Under the pieces are notes generated by a model. The model was given only the letters and a program-made list of their open reading frames with translations. It was not told where the DNA came from and did no database searches. Positions 43,724 through 53,168 of a stretch of 64,000 nt of DNA are shown one piece after another. The DNA comes from Hyphobacterium sp. CCMP332 (GTDB taxonomy: Bacteria > Pseudomonadota > Alphaproteobacteria > Caulobacterales > Maricaulaceae): assembly GCF_014323565.1 (NCBI RefSeq), contig NZ_CP058669.1:1081501-1145500 (forward strand), given 5' to 3'. The position numbers were made by a program, and so were the translations under genes. The first letter of the stretch is position 1; each line of letters starts with the position of its first letter.

Positions 43724-45100
43724 GTGAAGAGACGGACGGATACGGCCGAAACAACCGGTTTGAGCTTGGCCAGCAAAGCAGGCTATGGGCTTGGCGATCT
43801 CGGCTTTCTGCTCGTCTGGCACGGCAGCGCACTATTTCTTTTGTATTTCTATACCGACGTCCTCGGCCTGCCGCCCGGACTGGCCGGAGCAATCTATCTG
43901 ATCTCGATGATCTGGGATGCCATCTCGGACCCGATCGTGGCCGCATGGGCCGAGCAACGGGCCGCCCGCACGGGCCGCTATGCGCCCATCATCGCATTTG
44001 CGGCCTTGCCGGTCGGGCTGGCCTATGGATTGATGTTCATCGCACCGCCCCTGTCCGGCCTCGCACTCGCGGCATGGGCACTGATCACACACCTAGTATT
44101 CCGCACCGCCTATACAATCGCCAGCATGCCCTACAATACACTGCCCGTACGTCTGACAACGGATGGCCATGCGCGCAGCACCCTCTCCGGCTTTCGCGTG
44201 TCCGGTGCCGCAACCGGCGCCGTGGTCACGGCGATTCTCACACCCATCATCGTGCAAGCCAATCAGGCGGGCGGTCAGACGGAAGCCTTCGGATATATGA
44301 TCGCCGCCATTCTGGTCGGGCTGATGGCCGCCGCCCTGCTCTTCGCGTGCAGCCGGATTGTGCAGGAGCCGGAAATGGCGCCGCGGGAGACTGGCAGCCC
44401 GGACTATGTTTCGGCCCTGACCGGCCTGTTTCGCGCCGCGAAGGGCAATACACCCCTCCTCCGCCTGCTCGCCATCATGGTCGGCGGCACCATCGCCCAG
44501 GGCCTGTTTCTGCAAAACATGCTGTATTTTCTGACCCATGTAATCGGACGGCCCGACCTCATAACCCCCGTTCTGGCGGCCTCGGCATTCGCGGTCATTC
44601 TCGCGGCACCTGTATGGGTCATTCTGGCCGCCCGCACCTCCAAACGCGTCAGCCTGATCACCGGTCTCGTCGTCGCCGTGACCGGCTATGCGACCATGGC
44701 ATTTGCACCGCCGGGTGGTGCAATCGTGCCGCTGGTCGCTGTGACCGTTGCGGGCATTGGCGGCGCCGCGATTCCGGTGATGCTGTGGTCCATGGTCCCC
44801 GACGCAATCGAACATGGCGAGCTGGTGACCGGCTTGCGCGTCGAAGCCCGAACATTCGGGCTGGCAACCTTTGCGCAGAAATCAGCAGTCGGAATTACGG
44901 CCGTGATCATCGGTTTCATTCTGGCCGGTTTGGGCTATTCCGGAGATATTGTTCCGCCGCAAACCGCGTTGACCGCCATCCGCATCATGGTCTCCTTCGC
45001 GCCCGCACTCTTTATGGCCAGTCTGATTGCAATCATCTGGACCTATCCCATCACCCAGGCGCGCCATCAGCAGATTCTGGCTGCGCTTGAACTGAAATAG
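43724..45100 (+). CDS. MFS transporter, glycoside-pentoside-hexuronide:cation symporter type
   Basis: 458 residues with about 12 transmembrane segments. I chose the GTG at 43724 because GGGAGGG lies 8 bases before it. The ATG at 43646 would give an unusual soluble N-terminus. The opening SKAGYGLGDLGFLLVW and the segment WDAISDPIVAAWAEQR-TGRYAP are characteristic of the MelB-like GPH family, which moves sugars with sodium or protons. The substrate cannot be told. It is divergent from the giant secreted protein and 87 bases before the kinase gene. The neighbours give no catabolic genes, so the context does not show the sugar. Confidence 0.85.
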   Translation: MKRRTDTAETTGLSLASKAGYGLGDLGFLLVWHGSALFLLYFYTDVLGLPPGLAGAIYLISMIWDAISDPIVAAWAEQRAARTGRYAPIIAFAALPVGLAYGLMFIAPPLSGLALAAWALITHLVFRTAYTIASMPYNTLPVRLTTDGHARSTLSGFRVSGAATGAVVTAILTPIIVQANQAGGQTEAFGYMIAAILVGLMAAALLFACSRIVQEPEMAPRETGSPDYVSALTGLFRAAKGNTPLLRLLAIMVGGTIAQGLFLQNMLYFLTHVIGRPDLITPVLAASAFAVILAAPVWVILAARTSKRVSLITGLVVAVTGYATMAFAPPGGAIVPLVAVTVAGIGGAAIPVMLWSMVPDAIEHGELVTGLRVEARTFGLATFAQKSAVGITAVIIGFILAGLGYSGDIVPPQTALTAIRIMVSFAPALFMASLIAIIWTYPITQARHQQILAALELK

Positions 45101-45186
45101 GCAAACCGCCCACCCTTTCAGGTGATTGCGCCCGGAGCAAAGAGAGGGACAATCCGCCCGTGGAACGCAGACACACAGGAAGGTAA

Positions 45187-46959
45187 ATGGCCGCAAAAGA
45201 CGCCGCCTCTGACACGAACGATCTCAAAACCCAGATTCAGCACGATCTGGACGAGGTACGTCTGGGACAGGCGCGTTTATTGCTGAAGCGAACGCGCACG
45301 TCATGCCTGATTGTCGAAGGCGTCATTCTCTATTTCACCGCCCTGATTGCCTTTTCCGGCCATCCCGTTTTTGCCGGGATCTGGCTGGTGCTGACCAGTC
45401 TGATGGTTCTGATTGTCTTTCTTTACGGGCAGGCCTTCAGGAGCGGCATCACAGCAGAAAACCACAAGCGCTATTTGCGTGGCCATACGCTCATCTCTGC
45501 TATGACCGGGCTCGTATGGTCCGGCCTCGCCATAGCCTACCTGGATCCGTCTTCAACGCTGAACCTGTTCATTGCCGTTAATATCGTGGTCTCGATCGCC
45601 TTGGGCGGCATGCTGCCCAGTGCCGAATACCGGCCCACCTTCGTCAGCCTTTCAACCGGCATGTTTCTGCCCTTCTCCCTGTTTTGGCTCGCAACCGTTG
45701 ACGGGCCCGCCCGATTGATCGGCGTCGGATTGCTGATCCTCTATGGGTTCGGTCTGCTGGTCAGCGCGCGCTCGGAACTACAGACGATCGAAACGCTGGC
45801 AGCCGAACGCAATCGGCGCCTGAATCAGAAACTTCAGGAACAGAACCGCAAGATTGAAAAGGTCAGCGCCGAAAAGTCCCGTTTTCTGGCCGCGACCAGC
45901 CACGACATGTCCCAGCCCTTGCAGGCTCAGGGTTTTTTCATTCGCGCGCTGAAAGAAGAAGTCACCACAAAGGAGCAGGCCGACCTTCTGGCGAAAATCG
46001 AAGCGGCCTGGCGCAGCCAGAAAGACATGCTGCAAGCCCTTGTGGAAACCGCCCGGCTCAGTAGCGGTGCGATCACGGCCAGGACCAGTGCTTTTGACCT
46101 GGCCGATATCCTGTCTGAACTCGAAGCCGCATTCGCCGAACCTGCCCGCCAGAAATCGCTTTCACTGAGCATTGAGAAAACCAGCATTGCCGTCGAGACC
46201 GACCGGGTTCTCTTCGGACGTATCTTGCGCAACCTCGTCGCAAATGCGGTTAAATTCACCCCGCACAATGGCCGCATCACGATTGATTGCCATGAAGGCC
46301 GGGATGGTGTGCTGATTGAAGTGTCCGATAACGGACCCGGCATAAGCGAGGCCGATCAGGCCCGCATCTTCGATGAATTTGTCCAGCTGGATAATGGGCC
46401 CGATCCCCAGGGCCTCGGTCTCGGATTGCCTATTGTTCGGCAACTGGCCGAAAAACTCGACCTGCCGCTGGAGTTCAAGAGCCAGCCGGGATGGGGCACG
46501 CGCGTTGGTATCAGGTTGCCTGCGGCCCAACGCGCGCCGGAGCGGAAAGCAACCCCCTTTCCCGAAAAAGCCATCGACGGGTCACCGCTCATTCTTGTGA
46601 TCGACGATGAAGCCACCGTGCGCGAAAGCCTCGCCATGCTTCTGACCCAGTGGGGATGCCGGGTCATTGCAGCGGCTTCCGGCAATGAGGCCAAGCGAAT
46701 TCTGTCCTGGGCCAATGAGGCCCCCGGCTTCATTATAGCAGACAAGCGCTTGGCGAACGGCGAAGACGGCATTGATGTCATCGCGGCCCTTCGCGACGAG
46801 GTGCTGGACGATATTCCCGCGGCCCTCCTGACTGGCGAAGTCTATGATTTTGCCAGGCTCGCTGATCTGGAAGATGTCACCATCATTCCAAAACCGGCGG
46901 AAAGCGAAACGCTGCGTGCGGCGCTCGATCAGGCACTCGAAGGCCGCACAGCGAACTAG
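45187..46959 (+). CDS. Membrane hybrid sensor histidine kinase with receiver domain
   Basis: 590 residues. About six transmembrane segments (40-200) are followed by a coiled coil (205-232), a histidine-kinase core, and a receiver. The phosphorylated His is in ATSHDMSQPLQ (His239). The ATP-binding boxes are NLVANAVKFTPHNG, VSDNGPGISE and LGLGLPIVRQL. The receiver starts at about 468 (ILVIDDEATVRES), with the acceptor Asp at 519 in IIADKRLANGEDGI. The membrane part has no extracytoplasmic sensing domain, so it may sense within the membrane. Its stop codon overlaps that of the convergent LuxR-type regulator by 4 bases, an arrangement that suggests a functional pair. Confidence 0.9.
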   Translation: MAAKDAASDTNDLKTQIQHDLDEVRLGQARLLLKRTRTSCLIVEGVILYFTALIAFSGHPVFAGIWLVLTSLMVLIVFLYGQAFRSGITAENHKRYLRGHTLISAMTGLVWSGLAIAYLDPSSTLNLFIAVNIVVSIALGGMLPSAEYRPTFVSLSTGMFLPFSLFWLATVDGPARLIGVGLLILYGFGLLVSARSELQTIETLAAERNRRLNQKLQEQNRKIEKVSAEKSRFLAATSHDMSQPLQAQGFFIRALKEEVTTKEQADLLAKIEAAWRSQKDMLQALVETARLSSGAITARTSAFDLADILSELEAAFAEPARQKSLSLSIEKTSIAVETDRVLFGRILRNLVANAVKFTPHNGRITIDCHEGRDGVLIEVSDNGPGISEADQARIFDEFVQLDNGPDPQGLGLGLPIVRQLAEKLDLPLEFKSQPGWGTRVGIRLPAAQRAPERKATPFPEKAIDGSPLILVIDDEATVRESLAMLLTQWGCRVIAAASGNEAKRILSWANEAPGFIIADKRLANGEDGIDVIAALRDEVLDDIPAALLTGEVYDFARLADLEDVTIIPKPAESETLRAALDQALEGRTAN

Positions 46960-47606
46960 ATCAATCCCAGCAATACCGCCTTGTGGACACAAGCCGTTCG
47001 GGTTCGAACACCAAGGCCTTCGAAAATCGAACGCAAATGCGATTTCACGGTGTTCTCGCTGATATTCAGGGCTTCGGCGATCGCCTTGTTAGTCGCGCCT
47101 TCACCCAGCATTTTCAGAACCGCGAGTTGACGCGGAGCAAGATTGGGGGGCTCTGCAGCCGTAGTCCAGACCTCCTCGCCCGCATCGTCGGCGACCGCTT
47201 GAGTGGCCTCAATCGATTGAAAGACCTTACCCCCGTCCAGAATACGCGTCACCGCATGCTGCAGGACGCTGATTTCCGAGGATTTTGACACAAACCCGCT
47301 CGCGCCGAGGCGCTGCATTTCACTGACCGGCGGAGGGGTCGCGATGCCGGATAACATCAGAACGGGCGGCGCGTCTTTGATCTTCGGGATCGCCGACAAC
47401 AACGCCAAGCCATTCATCCCTTTCATAACCAGATCCAGAATGATCAGATCAAAACGGGTGTCGCTCGATAACGCTTCGAGAAACACCACCGGATCTTCAA
47501 AGGTCGAGACCTCATACCCGTGACCGGATCCGGTCAGCAATGCGCTGAAACCTTCGGTAAACAACCGATGATCATCCACCAGAGCGATGCGAACGGTTGA
47601 ATTCAT
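46956..47606 (-). CDS. LuxR/NarL-family response regulator
   Basis: 216 residues from the ATG at 47606. The receiver (VRIALVDDHRLFTEGF; acceptor Asp58 in LIILDLVMKGMNG; SGIATPPPV; FVSKSSEI) is followed by a linker and a LuxR-type helix-turn-helix (APRQLAVLKMLGEGATNKAI, then ALNISENTVKSHLRSIF). It would activate or repress promoters once phosphorylated, probably by the convergent hybrid kinase with which it shares its last bases. The longer frame to 47669 has no ribosome binding site. Target genes are unknown. The next divergent operon, an RND efflux pair, is 570 bases away and is a possible target. Confidence 0.9.
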   Translation of the reverse strand: MNSTVRIALVDDHRLFTEGFSALLTGSGHGYEVSTFEDPVVFLEALSSDTRFDLIILDLVMKGMNGLALLSAIPKIKDAPPVLMLSGIATPPPVSEMQRLGASGFVSKSSEISVLQHAVTRILDGGKVFQSIEATQAVADDAGEEVWTTAAEPPNLAPRQLAVLKMLGEGATNKAIAEALNISENTVKSHLRSIFEGLGVRTRTACVHKAVLLGLI

Positions 47607-48173
47607 TGATTTACCGGCAGTTAGGTTTGGTGGTCGGTCCAATCCATTCGTAGCAAGATAATGCAACACAAGTAAACGGGAAAAAGGTGTTGTGACCCGA
47701 GCTCCGTTTGGTCCCGCATTTGAATTGAGAGTCTGTCGTATGTTTGCGCCGTTCCCCAGCGCTAAACCGCATTATGCTCTCAAACAGCAGCCGCCAGCCA
47801 ACTGAACAACGTCTTGAGAAGCGACACATTGGAACATCCCATCTCCTGTTCCAATTTTCTATTGTCACCGCTGATGCATGTTCAATTGTATCAATAACTT
47901 AATTGGAGCGACGCAATGACATCCTCTTCTCTTCCTCTCCGCCACTATCCTTTTTCATGCCGGCGTTGACTGCTGATCATTCAGCCGGACAACCAAATGC
48001 AGCATCCGGGATTCCGGGCGCTCATTCCCGAATAGAATGGCTCTTACTGCTGATTTTTAGCGGCAATATTGAAATGATCGCTAAAAATCGCAACCTTAAG
48101 AGGTATATTGATCAACTGTATTTCGCCTTGAAGTCTATGGCTTTTGGGGCATCTTTCCGCGCGGAGGCTTTTC
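47607..48173. other. Long intergenic region with an att-like sequence
   Basis: 567 bases between the divergent response-regulator and efflux genes. It contains TCTCTTCCTCTCCGCCAC (47928-47945), which matches 17 of 19 bases of the island core TCCCTTCCTCTCCGCCACC when the following base is included. No GTACA pair lies at the expected distance. A 17-codon frame at 47916 with a GGAG site reads through it, but has no other support. I see no other RNA or gene. It probably holds the two divergent promoters. Confidence 0.5.
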
Positions 48174-49304
48174 ATGAAACGTGCTGCAACTCTCATCATT
48201 GTACTCGGCGTCTTTCTCGTCATGACGGCCATCGTCCTTTTCCGTTCCATCGGCGGTGAAGAGACGAGTGCAGGCGGTTGGGGGAGCGGTGCGACACCTG
48301 TTGCAGCGTATGAAGTGGGATCGCATGAATTCGCGGACATCGTCGAGGCCCTGGGAACGGCGCGGGCGAATGAAACCGTTACGGTGACCGCGCAGGTGGC
48401 GGATACGATTTCCATAATGAATTTTGACTCAGGCCAGCGCGTGGCGGAAGGCGACATTCTCGTAGAGCTGACAGAAACAGAAGAAGCTGCGGATCTGGCC
48501 GAAGCGCGCGCAACCCAGCGCGAAGCCCGCCGCGAACTGGACCGGGTCGAAGACCTGATCGATCGCGGCATCGCGCCGCGCCAACGCCTCGATGAAGCCA
48601 ATGCGGCCGTCGAACGTGCCGCCGCCCGCGTAAATTCGATCGAAGCGCGGCTGGCCGACCGGATCGTCCGGGCCCCCTTCGCCGGCATGGTCGGCCTTCG
48701 TGAAGTAAGCGTCGGAAGTCTGGTGCGCCCGGGTGATCCCATCATCACGCTGGACGATACATCCATCATCAAACTGGATTTCTCTGTGCCGGAACGCTTT
48801 CTGGCCGCACTGGAACCCGGCATTTCAATTGCGGCGCGGACATCGGCCTATCCGGATGAAATTTTTGTCGGGGAAATTGCCCAGATCAGCAGCCGCATCG
48901 ACCCGGTCACCCGCACGATTACCGTCCGGGCCGAAATCGACAACGCATCGGGTCATCTCAGGCCCGGCCAGCTCATGACGGTCGAAATCCGGCGCGATAT
49001 CCGCAACACTCCCGCCGTCCCAGGCTCAGCGATCACCCGATATCTGGACGAGAGTTTTGTCTTTGTTATCGGCGAACGCGACGGCGGCAGTTTTGTCCAG
49101 CGGCGCACGGTCGAGCTCGGTCAGCGCGACGGCAATCTGGTTGAAATCACCGATGGCCTTGCGTCCGGTGACCTGATCGTTGCTGAAGGGGTTCATCGCA
49201 TCCGAAGTCAAATGCCGGTGACCGTGACCGAAACGCGTTCGGCCGCTGTGGAACGGGCCGCCATGTTGACGCCCCCGGCCAGCAATCTGACGAGCCAGCC
49301 ATGA
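48174..49304 (+). CDS. RND efflux periplasmic adaptor (MFP)
   Basis: 376 residues from the ATG at 48174, with GCGGAGG 8 bases before it. An N-terminal membrane anchor (AATLIIVLGVFLVMTAIVLF) precedes a lipoyl-like domain (VTVTAQVADTISIMNF, VAEGDILVEL), an alpha-hairpin (about 100-150) and a beta-barrel domain (VRAPFAGMVGLREVSVG; DDTSIIKLDFSVPE). It links the inner-membrane pump to an outer-membrane channel. Its stop overlaps the start of the pump gene by 4 bases. No outer-membrane factor is in the window, so an unlinked TolC-type channel is expected. Confidence 0.92.
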   Translation: MKRAATLIIVLGVFLVMTAIVLFRSIGGEETSAGGWGSGATPVAAYEVGSHEFADIVEALGTARANETVTVTAQVADTISIMNFDSGQRVAEGDILVELTETEEAADLAEARATQREARRELDRVEDLIDRGIAPRQRLDEANAAVERAAARVNSIEARLADRIVRAPFAGMVGLREVSVGSLVRPGDPIITLDDTSIIKLDFSVPERFLAALEPGISIAARTSAYPDEIFVGEIAQISSRIDPVTRTITVRAEIDNASGHLRPGQLMTVEIRRDIRNTPAVPGSAITRYLDESFVFVIGERDGGSFVQRRTVELGQRDGNLVEITDGLASGDLIVAEGVHRIRSQMPVTVTETRSAAVERAAMLTPPASNLTSQP

Positions 49305-52300
49305 CACTTTCCGATATTGCCGTTCGGCGCCCGGTACTGGCCTTTGTGGCAAGCGCTCTGATTATTGTTTTCGGCATTCTCGGCCTGCGCGAATTGCCAT
49401 TACGCGAACTGCCGGATGTCGATCAGCCCGTCGTTTCGGTTCAGGCCGAATACCCGGGCGCCAATGCCGAAGTCGTCGAAAACCGGGTGACGCAGGTGAT
49501 CGAGGATCAACTGTCTGGCATTGACGGCATCGAACTGATCCAGTCGTCTTCGCGCGACGGCAATTCCAGTATTTCCATTACATTCGATCTGAGCCGCGAC
49601 ATCGAAGCGGCTGCAAACGATGTTCGCGACGCCGTCTCCCGGATTGCGGACCGGTTGCCGCCGGAAATCGAACAGATCGAAGTGCAAAAGCAGGATTCCG
49701 ACGCGCGCCCCTTCATGTGGTATGCGCTGATGTCGGACCGCATGACATCAGAAGAATTATCTGACTATGCCGAGCGATCCATGATTGACCGGTTCAGCGT
49801 CATTGATGGCGTCGCGCGCGTCAGGATTGGCGGCCAGCGCCGGTATGCGATCCGGATCTGGCTGGATCCGCAAGCCATGGCAGCGCGCGGGATAACCGTT
49901 TCGGATATTGATACCGCGCTGAGAACGCAGAATGTCGAGGTGCCCGGAGGGTCCATCGAAACGCCCGACACCCAGATCGTGGTTCGGGTCGAGCGCATGT
50001 TTACCGAACCGGAGAGTTTTGAGCGCTTGCCGATCGGCCGCGGCGAAGGTGGTCACATTATCCGGCTTGCGGAAGTCGCGGACATCTCTCTGGAAGCGGA
50101 AGAACAACGCACACTCTTCCGCGGCAACGCCAACAACATGATTGGCTTGGGATTTGTCCGGCAAAGTCAGGCCAACTCTGTTCAGGTTGCAAGCGATGTC
50201 AACGCTGAAGCCGAACGCATCCGGCCCAACCTGCCCGAAGGCATGACGCTGATCGTCGCATCCGATGATACGGTCTTCATCGAAGAATCCATCCGCGAGG
50301 TCTGGCGCACATTATTAGTTGCCGCCACGCTGGTTGTGCTGGTGATCTACCTGTTTCTCGGCAGTTTCCGCGCTGCGATCATTCCCGCCGCTGTTGTGCC
50401 GGTCTGCCTGATCGGTGTCTTTGCAGGTCTGGCAATTGCCGGGTTTTCCATCAACATTCTCACCTTGCTGGCACTGGTGCTCGTAATCGGGCTGGTGGTC
50501 GACGATTCCATTGTGGTGCTGGAAAATATTCAACGCCGCGTCGATATGGGTGAGGGCCCTGCCCTCGCCTCCCTGCGTGGCGGTCGACAGGTCTTCTTCG
50601 CGGTGATTGCTACCACAGCTGTTCTGGTCGCCGTCTTCGTTCCGCTGGTTTTCCTGCCCGGATTCATTGGCCGGATATTCAATGAGCTTGCCCTCACCAT
50701 TGCGGTCGCCGTGATCCTGTCCAGCTTCGTTGCGCTGACCCTCTCGCCGATGATGGCATCCAAACTCATCAAGCCGTCAACAGAAGCACGCGGCCCGGCT
50801 CGATGGGTCAATGAAATCGTGAACCGTGTGCGCGGCAATTACCGGTCCAGTCTGGAGATTGCAGTCAAGACACCGTGGATGATCATTCCTGTTATTCTCG
50901 TGGCGCTGGGCGGCTCTGCCTACCTGCTCAACAAGCTCCCGGGCGAACTCACCCCACCGGAAGATCGCGGGGGCTTCTTCGGATTCTTCTCCGGACCTGA
51001 AGGTGCCAGCTTTGATTATATGACCCAGCAGGCAACCGAAGTTGAAAACATCGTCATGGAATATGTGGAGGCTGGAGAGTTGCGCCGCGTGCTTGTCGTG
51101 GCGCCCGGCTGGGGCGGCTCGGGTTACAATTCCGGAATTGTCATCGGCAGTATGGTGCACTGGGATGACCGCCGGGATGGCAGCGAAATACTGGGTGAGA
51201 TCAATGAACGTTTCGGCCAGCTGACCGGTGTGCGCGCCTTTGCCTCCATGCGCTCGGCCATTCGGGGCGGCGGGGGTGGCGATGATATTCAATTCGTGCT
51301 TCAGGGGCCTGACTACCAAAGTCTTGATGCAGAAGCGGAGCGGCTTCTGGCCGCCATCCGCGAAGGCAACCCAAATCTGATGCGCGCCCGCAAGAATTAC
51401 GAACCCACAAGCCCGCGTCTGGTCGTCGATATTGATCGCGAGAGAGCGGCCGACCTTGGCGTATCCGTGGCGGATATCGGGCAGACATTGCAAACCCATC
51501 TTGGATCCCGCCGGGTCGGTCAATTCATTGAGCAGGGCGAAGCCTACAACGTCATCATGGAAAACCGGCGCGATCAGCGCTCCAGCGCACAGGATCTGGA
51601 AACGCTCTACGTTTCCGGCCGCGAAGGCCGCCTGATCCCCTTGTCCAACCTAGTCTCGATCACAGAAATCGGTGAAGCTTCATCGCGCAACCGGGTGGAT
51701 CGTCAACGCGCCATCACGGTCTCCGCCACACTGGCGGATGGATATACACTGGGTGAAGCGGTCGAATGGCTCGACGACTGGGCGGGGCGCGAACTCGCAC
51801 CGGGTTTTTCGACAACCTATCTCGGTGGAGCCAAGGAATTCCTTGAAGCCAACAGCGCGCTCCTCTTCGCATTCGGAATGGCGTTGTTGATCGTGTTTCT
51901 GGTTCTGGCCGCGCAGTTTGAAAGCTTTATCCAGCCTTTCGTGATCATGTTGACGGTGCCTCTCGCCGTAACGGGCGGGTTATTCGGCCTCGAGGTTATT
52001 GGCTCGAGCCTGAATATCTATTCCCAGATCGGGCTGGTAATCCTGATTGGACTGGCAGCCAAGAATGGCATTCTGATTGTCGAATTTGCCAACCAGCTGC
52101 GCGAAGAAGGCCGGGATGTCATGACCGCGACACTGGATGCCGCTGAAATACGTTTCCGTCCGATCCTGATGACGGGCTTGTCCACTGCTATCGGAGCAGC
52201 GCCACTCATGTTGGCGAGCGGTCCGGGGGCCGAGAGCCGGATCACGATCGGCGTTGTGATCTTCACCGGGGTGACGGTCGCGACCCTGTTTACGCTCTTC

Positions 52301-52423
52301 GTGATCCCGGTCGCCTACAGCGTTCTCGGCCGGTTCACGAAAACGCCGAACTGGATGTCAAAGCAATTGGAGTCACAAGCTGAGGATGCCGGTGGAGAGC
52401 CGGTCGTAGGGGCGCAGAACTAG
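49301..52423 (+). CDS. RND multidrug efflux permease
   Basis: 1040 residues, the usual size for AcrB/MexB-type pumps. Motifs are the start TLSDIAVRRPVLAFVASALI, the proton-relay pair in VVDDSIVVLENIQRR (about 400-412), and GLAAKNGILIVEFANQL in the second half. Two large periplasmic loops carry the substrate-binding porter domain. It exports drugs or other amphiphiles with proton influx. It overlaps the adaptor gene and is the last gene of the pair. The specificity cannot be predicted. Confidence 0.94.
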   Translation: MTLSDIAVRRPVLAFVASALIIVFGILGLRELPLRELPDVDQPVVSVQAEYPGANAEVVENRVTQVIEDQLSGIDGIELIQSSSRDGNSSISITFDLSRDIEAAANDVRDAVSRIADRLPPEIEQIEVQKQDSDARPFMWYALMSDRMTSEELSDYAERSMIDRFSVIDGVARVRIGGQRRYAIRIWLDPQAMAARGITVSDIDTALRTQNVEVPGGSIETPDTQIVVRVERMFTEPESFERLPIGRGEGGHIIRLAEVADISLEAEEQRTLFRGNANNMIGLGFVRQSQANSVQVASDVNAEAERIRPNLPEGMTLIVASDDTVFIEESIREVWRTLLVAATLVVLVIYLFLGSFRAAIIPAAVVPVCLIGVFAGLAIAGFSINILTLLALVLVIGLVVDDSIVVLENIQRRVDMGEGPALASLRGGRQVFFAVIATTAVLVAVFVPLVFLPGFIGRIFNELALTIAVAVILSSFVALTLSPMMASKLIKPSTEARGPARWVNEIVNRVRGNYRSSLEIAVKTPWMIIPVILVALGGSAYLLNKLPGELTPPEDRGGFFGFFSGPEGASFDYMTQQATEVENIVMEYVEAGELRRVLVVAPGWGGSGYNSGIVIGSMVHWDDRRDGSEILGEINERFGQLTGVRAFASMRSAIRGGGGGDDIQFVLQGPDYQSLDAEAERLLAAIREGNPNLMRARKNYEPTSPRLVVDIDRERAADLGVSVADIGQTLQTHLGSRRVGQFIEQGEAYNVIMENRRDQRSSAQDLETLYVSGREGRLIPLSNLVSITEIGEASSRNRVDRQRAITVSATLADGYTLGEAVEWLDDWAGRELAPGFSTTYLGGAKEFLEANSALLFAFGMALLIVFLVLAAQFESFIQPFVIMLTVPLAVTGGLFGLEVIGSSLNIYSQIGLVILIGLAAKNGILIVEFANQLREEGRDVMTATLDAAEIRFRPILMTGLSTAIGAAPLMLASGPGAESRITIGVVIFTGVTVATLFTLFVIPVAYSVLGRFTKTPNWMSKQLESQAEDAGGEPVVGAQN

Positions 52424-52528
52424 CCGGTTTCACGCCGTCATCACAATCCGGACATGACCGTGGAAATCCGGTTGCCGAATGCCCATATCGGATGAACCAA
52501 ATTCTGGCCAGCGAGAACGGAGCGCCCC

Positions 52529-52975
52529 ATGCCCGAAAACTATAAAAAAGATGCGGACGCCATCGCCAGGCTGACACCCGAACAATATCGGGTAACCCAG
52601 GAAAACGGCACAGAGCGCCCGTTCACTGGCGAATATGATGGCCACAAGGAAGCAGGGCTTTACGTCGACATCGTTTCTGGCGAACCCCTTTTCACTTCGA
52701 TGGACAAATTCGATAGCGGCTGTGGATGGCCAAGCTTCACCAAGCCGGTTGAAGGCGAAAACGTAAATGAATTGCGGGATATATCACACGGCATGATCCG
52801 CACAGAGGTGCGCTCGAAACATGGTGACAGCCATTTGGGCCATGTCTTCCCGGATGGCCCAAAGGATCAGGGCGGCTTGCGCTACTGTATCAACTCGGCT
52901 TCGCTTCGCTTCGTCCCGGTCGCTGACCTCGAAGCCGAAGGTTATGGCGATTACGCCAGTCTCTTTGCAGACTGA
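52529..52975 (+). CDS. msrB: Peptide-methionine (R)-S-oxide reductase
   Basis: 148 residues. The MsrB pattern is complete: [43 protein letters not shown] and the catalytic cysteine in [11 protein letters not shown]. It reduces the R form of methionine sulfoxide in proteins. The CxxC pairs that bind zinc in many MsrBs are missing (the first position reads [10 protein letters not shown]), so this is the zinc-free type. It stands alone, about 105 bases after the efflux permease. Ribosome binding is weak (GGAGCGCCCC before the ATG). Confidence 0.94.
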   Translation: MPENYKKDADAIARLTPEQYRVTQENGTERPFTGEYDGHKEAGLYVDIVSGEPLFTSMDKFDSGCGWPSFTKPVEGENVNELRDISHGMIRTEVRSKHGDSHLGHVFPDGPKDQGGLRYCINSASLRFVPVADLEAEGYGDYASLFAD

Positions 52976-53168
52976 TACCGCAAGCGGCATGCAGGCGATT
53001 GCTTTCATGCCGGACCGGCCCGCGGCGTTATCGGGCGATGCGAAACCCGACCTGCCACGTCTTCTGAAAAAAGCGCTTCGCCCGCCGCCAAAATTATCGG
53101 CCGCAGGGAATTTCGGTATGGTCGAGCATCGCGAATGTGCTCCCCGAGCTTGAAAACCTTCGAAAAAG

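Noticed and set aside
43705-45090. Second long frame over the MFS gene
   Set aside because: Arg/His-rich product in another phase of a clear membrane-transporter gene; an artefact of high GC content.
47916-47969. A 17-codon gene with a GGAG site in front of the efflux operon
   Set aside because: Only the ribosome-site match supports it; the sequence is explained as well by the att-like core that it reads through.
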